From Piscicola geometra (lineage: Eukaryota; Annelida; Clitellata; Hirudinida; Piscicolidae): a DNA stretch of 64,000 nucleotides. The DNA is taken from positions 940,201 to 1,004,200 of the forward strand of contig OX030965.1 in the NCBI GenBank assembly GCA_943735955.1, in the 5' to 3' direction. Under the pieces are notes generated by a model that was not told where the DNA came from, did not search any database, and worked only from the letters and a program-made list of their open reading frames with translations. Every line of letters starts with the position of its first letter. Within the stretch, counting starts at the first letter, position 1. Positions 62,494 to 64,000 of this stretch are shown here, piece by piece. The translations under genes and the position numbers were made by a program.

Positions 62494-64000
62494 GTTTGTG
62501 TGCCCTGCTCACCCTGCTGCCCTGCTCACTCTGCTGCCCTGCTGCCCTGCTCACTCTGCTGCCCTGCTCACCCTGCTGCCCTGCTCACTCTGCTGCCCTG
62601 CTCACCTTGCTGCCCTGCTGCTCTGCTCACTCTGCTGCCCTGCTCACTCTGCTGCCCTGCTCATTCTGCTGCCCTGCTGCTCTGCTCACTCTGCTGCCCT
62701 GCTCATTCTGCTGCCCTGCTCACCCTGCTGCCCTGCTCACTCTGCTGCCCTGCTCACCCTGCTGCCCTGCTCACCCTGCTGCCCTGCTCACCCTGCTGCC
62801 TTGCTCATCCTGCTGCCCTGCTCATTCTGCTGCCCTGCTCACCCTGCTGCCCTGCTCACCCTGCTGCCCTGCTCACTCTGCTGCGCTGCTCACCCTGCTG
62901 CCCTGCTCACCCTGCTGCCCTGCTCACTCTGCTGCCCTGCTCATTCTGCTGCCCTGCTGCTCTGCTCACTCTGCTGCCCTGCTCATTCTGCTGCCCTGCT
63001 CACCCTGCTGCCCTGCTCACTCTGCTGCCCTGCTGCCCTGCTCACCCTGCTGCCCTGCTCACTCTGCTGCCCTGCTCACCCTGCTGCCCTGCTCACTCTG
63101 CTGCCCTGCTCACCCTGCTGCCCTGCTCACCCTGCTGCCCTGCTCACCCTGCTGCCCTGCTCACCCTGCTGCCCTGCTCACCCTGCTGCACTGCTCACCC
63201 TGCTGCCCTGCTCACTCTGCTGCCCTGCTCACTCTGCTGCCCTGCTGCCCTGCTCACCCTGCTGCCCTGCTCACCCTGCTGCCCTGCTGCCCTGCTCGCC
63301 CTGCTGCCCTGCTCACTCTGCTGCCCTGCTGCCCTGCTCACTCTGCTGCCCTGCTCACTCTGCTGCCCTGCTCATTCTGCTGCCCTGCTCACCCTGCTGC
63401 CCTGCTGCCCTGCTGCCCTGCTCACTCTGCTGCCCTGCTCACCCTGCTGCCCTGCTCACCCTGCTGCCCTGCTCACCCTGCTGCCCTGCTCACTCTGCTG
63501 CCCTGCTCACCCTGCTGCCCTGCTCACCCTGCTGCCCTGCTGCCCTGCTCACCCTGCTGCCCTGCTCACCCTGCTGCCCTGCTCACCCTGCTGCCCTGCT
63601 CACCCTGCTGCCCTGCTCACTCTGCTGCCCTGCTGCCCTGCTCACTCTGCTGCCCTGCTCACCCTGCTGCCCTGCTCACTCTGCTGCCCTGCTCACCCTG
63701 CTGCCCTGCTCACCCTGCTGCCCTGCTCACCCTGCTGCCCTGCTCACCCTGCTGCCCTGCTCACCCTGCTGCCCTGCTCACCCTGCTGCCCTGCTCACTC
63801 TGCTGCCCTGCTGCCCTGCTCACCCTGCTGCCCTGCTCACCCTGCTGCCCTGCTGCCCTGCTCACCCTGCTGCCCTGCTCACTCTGCTGCCCTGCTGCCC
63901 TGCTCACTCTGCTGCCCTGCTCACCCTGCTGCCCTGCTCACTCTGCTGCCCTGCTCACCCTGCTGCCCTGCTCACCCTGCTGCCCTGCTCACCCTGCTGC
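62494..64000. repeat. 17-bp CTG-rich minisatellite in gene B intron 7, runs off window
   Basis: From about 62503 to the window end, roughly 85 copies of CTCACCCTGCTGCCCTG, with CTCACTCTGCTGCCCTG, CTCATT variants and shortened GCTGCCCTG units. It starts within 10 nt of the exon 7 donor. Rich in CTG/CTC and low in purines on the plus strand. Confidence 0.95.

Noticed and set aside
62503..64000. CTG repeat expansion like that of disease loci
   Set aside because: The period is 17 bp, not 3; the CTG content only comes from the unit sequence.

Overview
This window is nuclear DNA of a eukaryote, almost certainly an animal and probably an invertebrate. It has spliced genes with GC-rich coding exons in AT-rich surroundings, several families of hAT DNA transposons, decayed LINE retrotransposons and very large tandem-repeat arrays. 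The clade cannot be fixed from the sequence alone. The long open frames over the arrays are artefacts of repeat units without stop codons and are not genes.

Two host genes can be rebuilt exon by exon. Gene A lies on the minus strand (898-40633). Seventeen exons join in one frame to give the last 618 residues of a protein I could not name, ending in TAG, with an AATAAA 88 nt downstream. The sum of the exons is exactly 619 codons and every phase matches. Gene B lies on the plus strand (54173 to beyond 62493). Its seven exons encode the first 232 or so residues of a class 3 (fatty) aldehyde dehydrogenase; the catalytic cysteine exon lies past the window edge.

The striking feature is intron content. 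Nearly every gene A intron is filled, often from donor to acceptor, by its own tandem array: 12-bp units (7.3 kb), 10-bp, 9-bp, 24-bp, 8-bp, CAT/GAT-rich, 15-bp (15 kb), 13-bp and 36-bp units. Gene B shows the same in two introns (17-bp units of two different sequences). Many 3' splice sites sit directly in the array or in a (CA)n/(CAT)n tract. Several arrays also carry kilobase-scale internal duplications.

Layout: 1-612 LINE remnant; 898-40633 gene A with its arrays and a few transposons in introns 3 and 15; 41490-47448 a roughly 6-kb hAT element with a broken two-exon transposase and nested MITEs; 47744-48554 a 13-bp array; 48556-53519 layered hAT, MITE and LINE fragments; 54173-64000 gene B, with a deleted LINE, a tRNA-like fragment, MITEs and a hAT fragment in its fifth intron and a 17-bp array running off the end.

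No operon, CRISPR array, rRNA gene or intact tRNA gene was seen.
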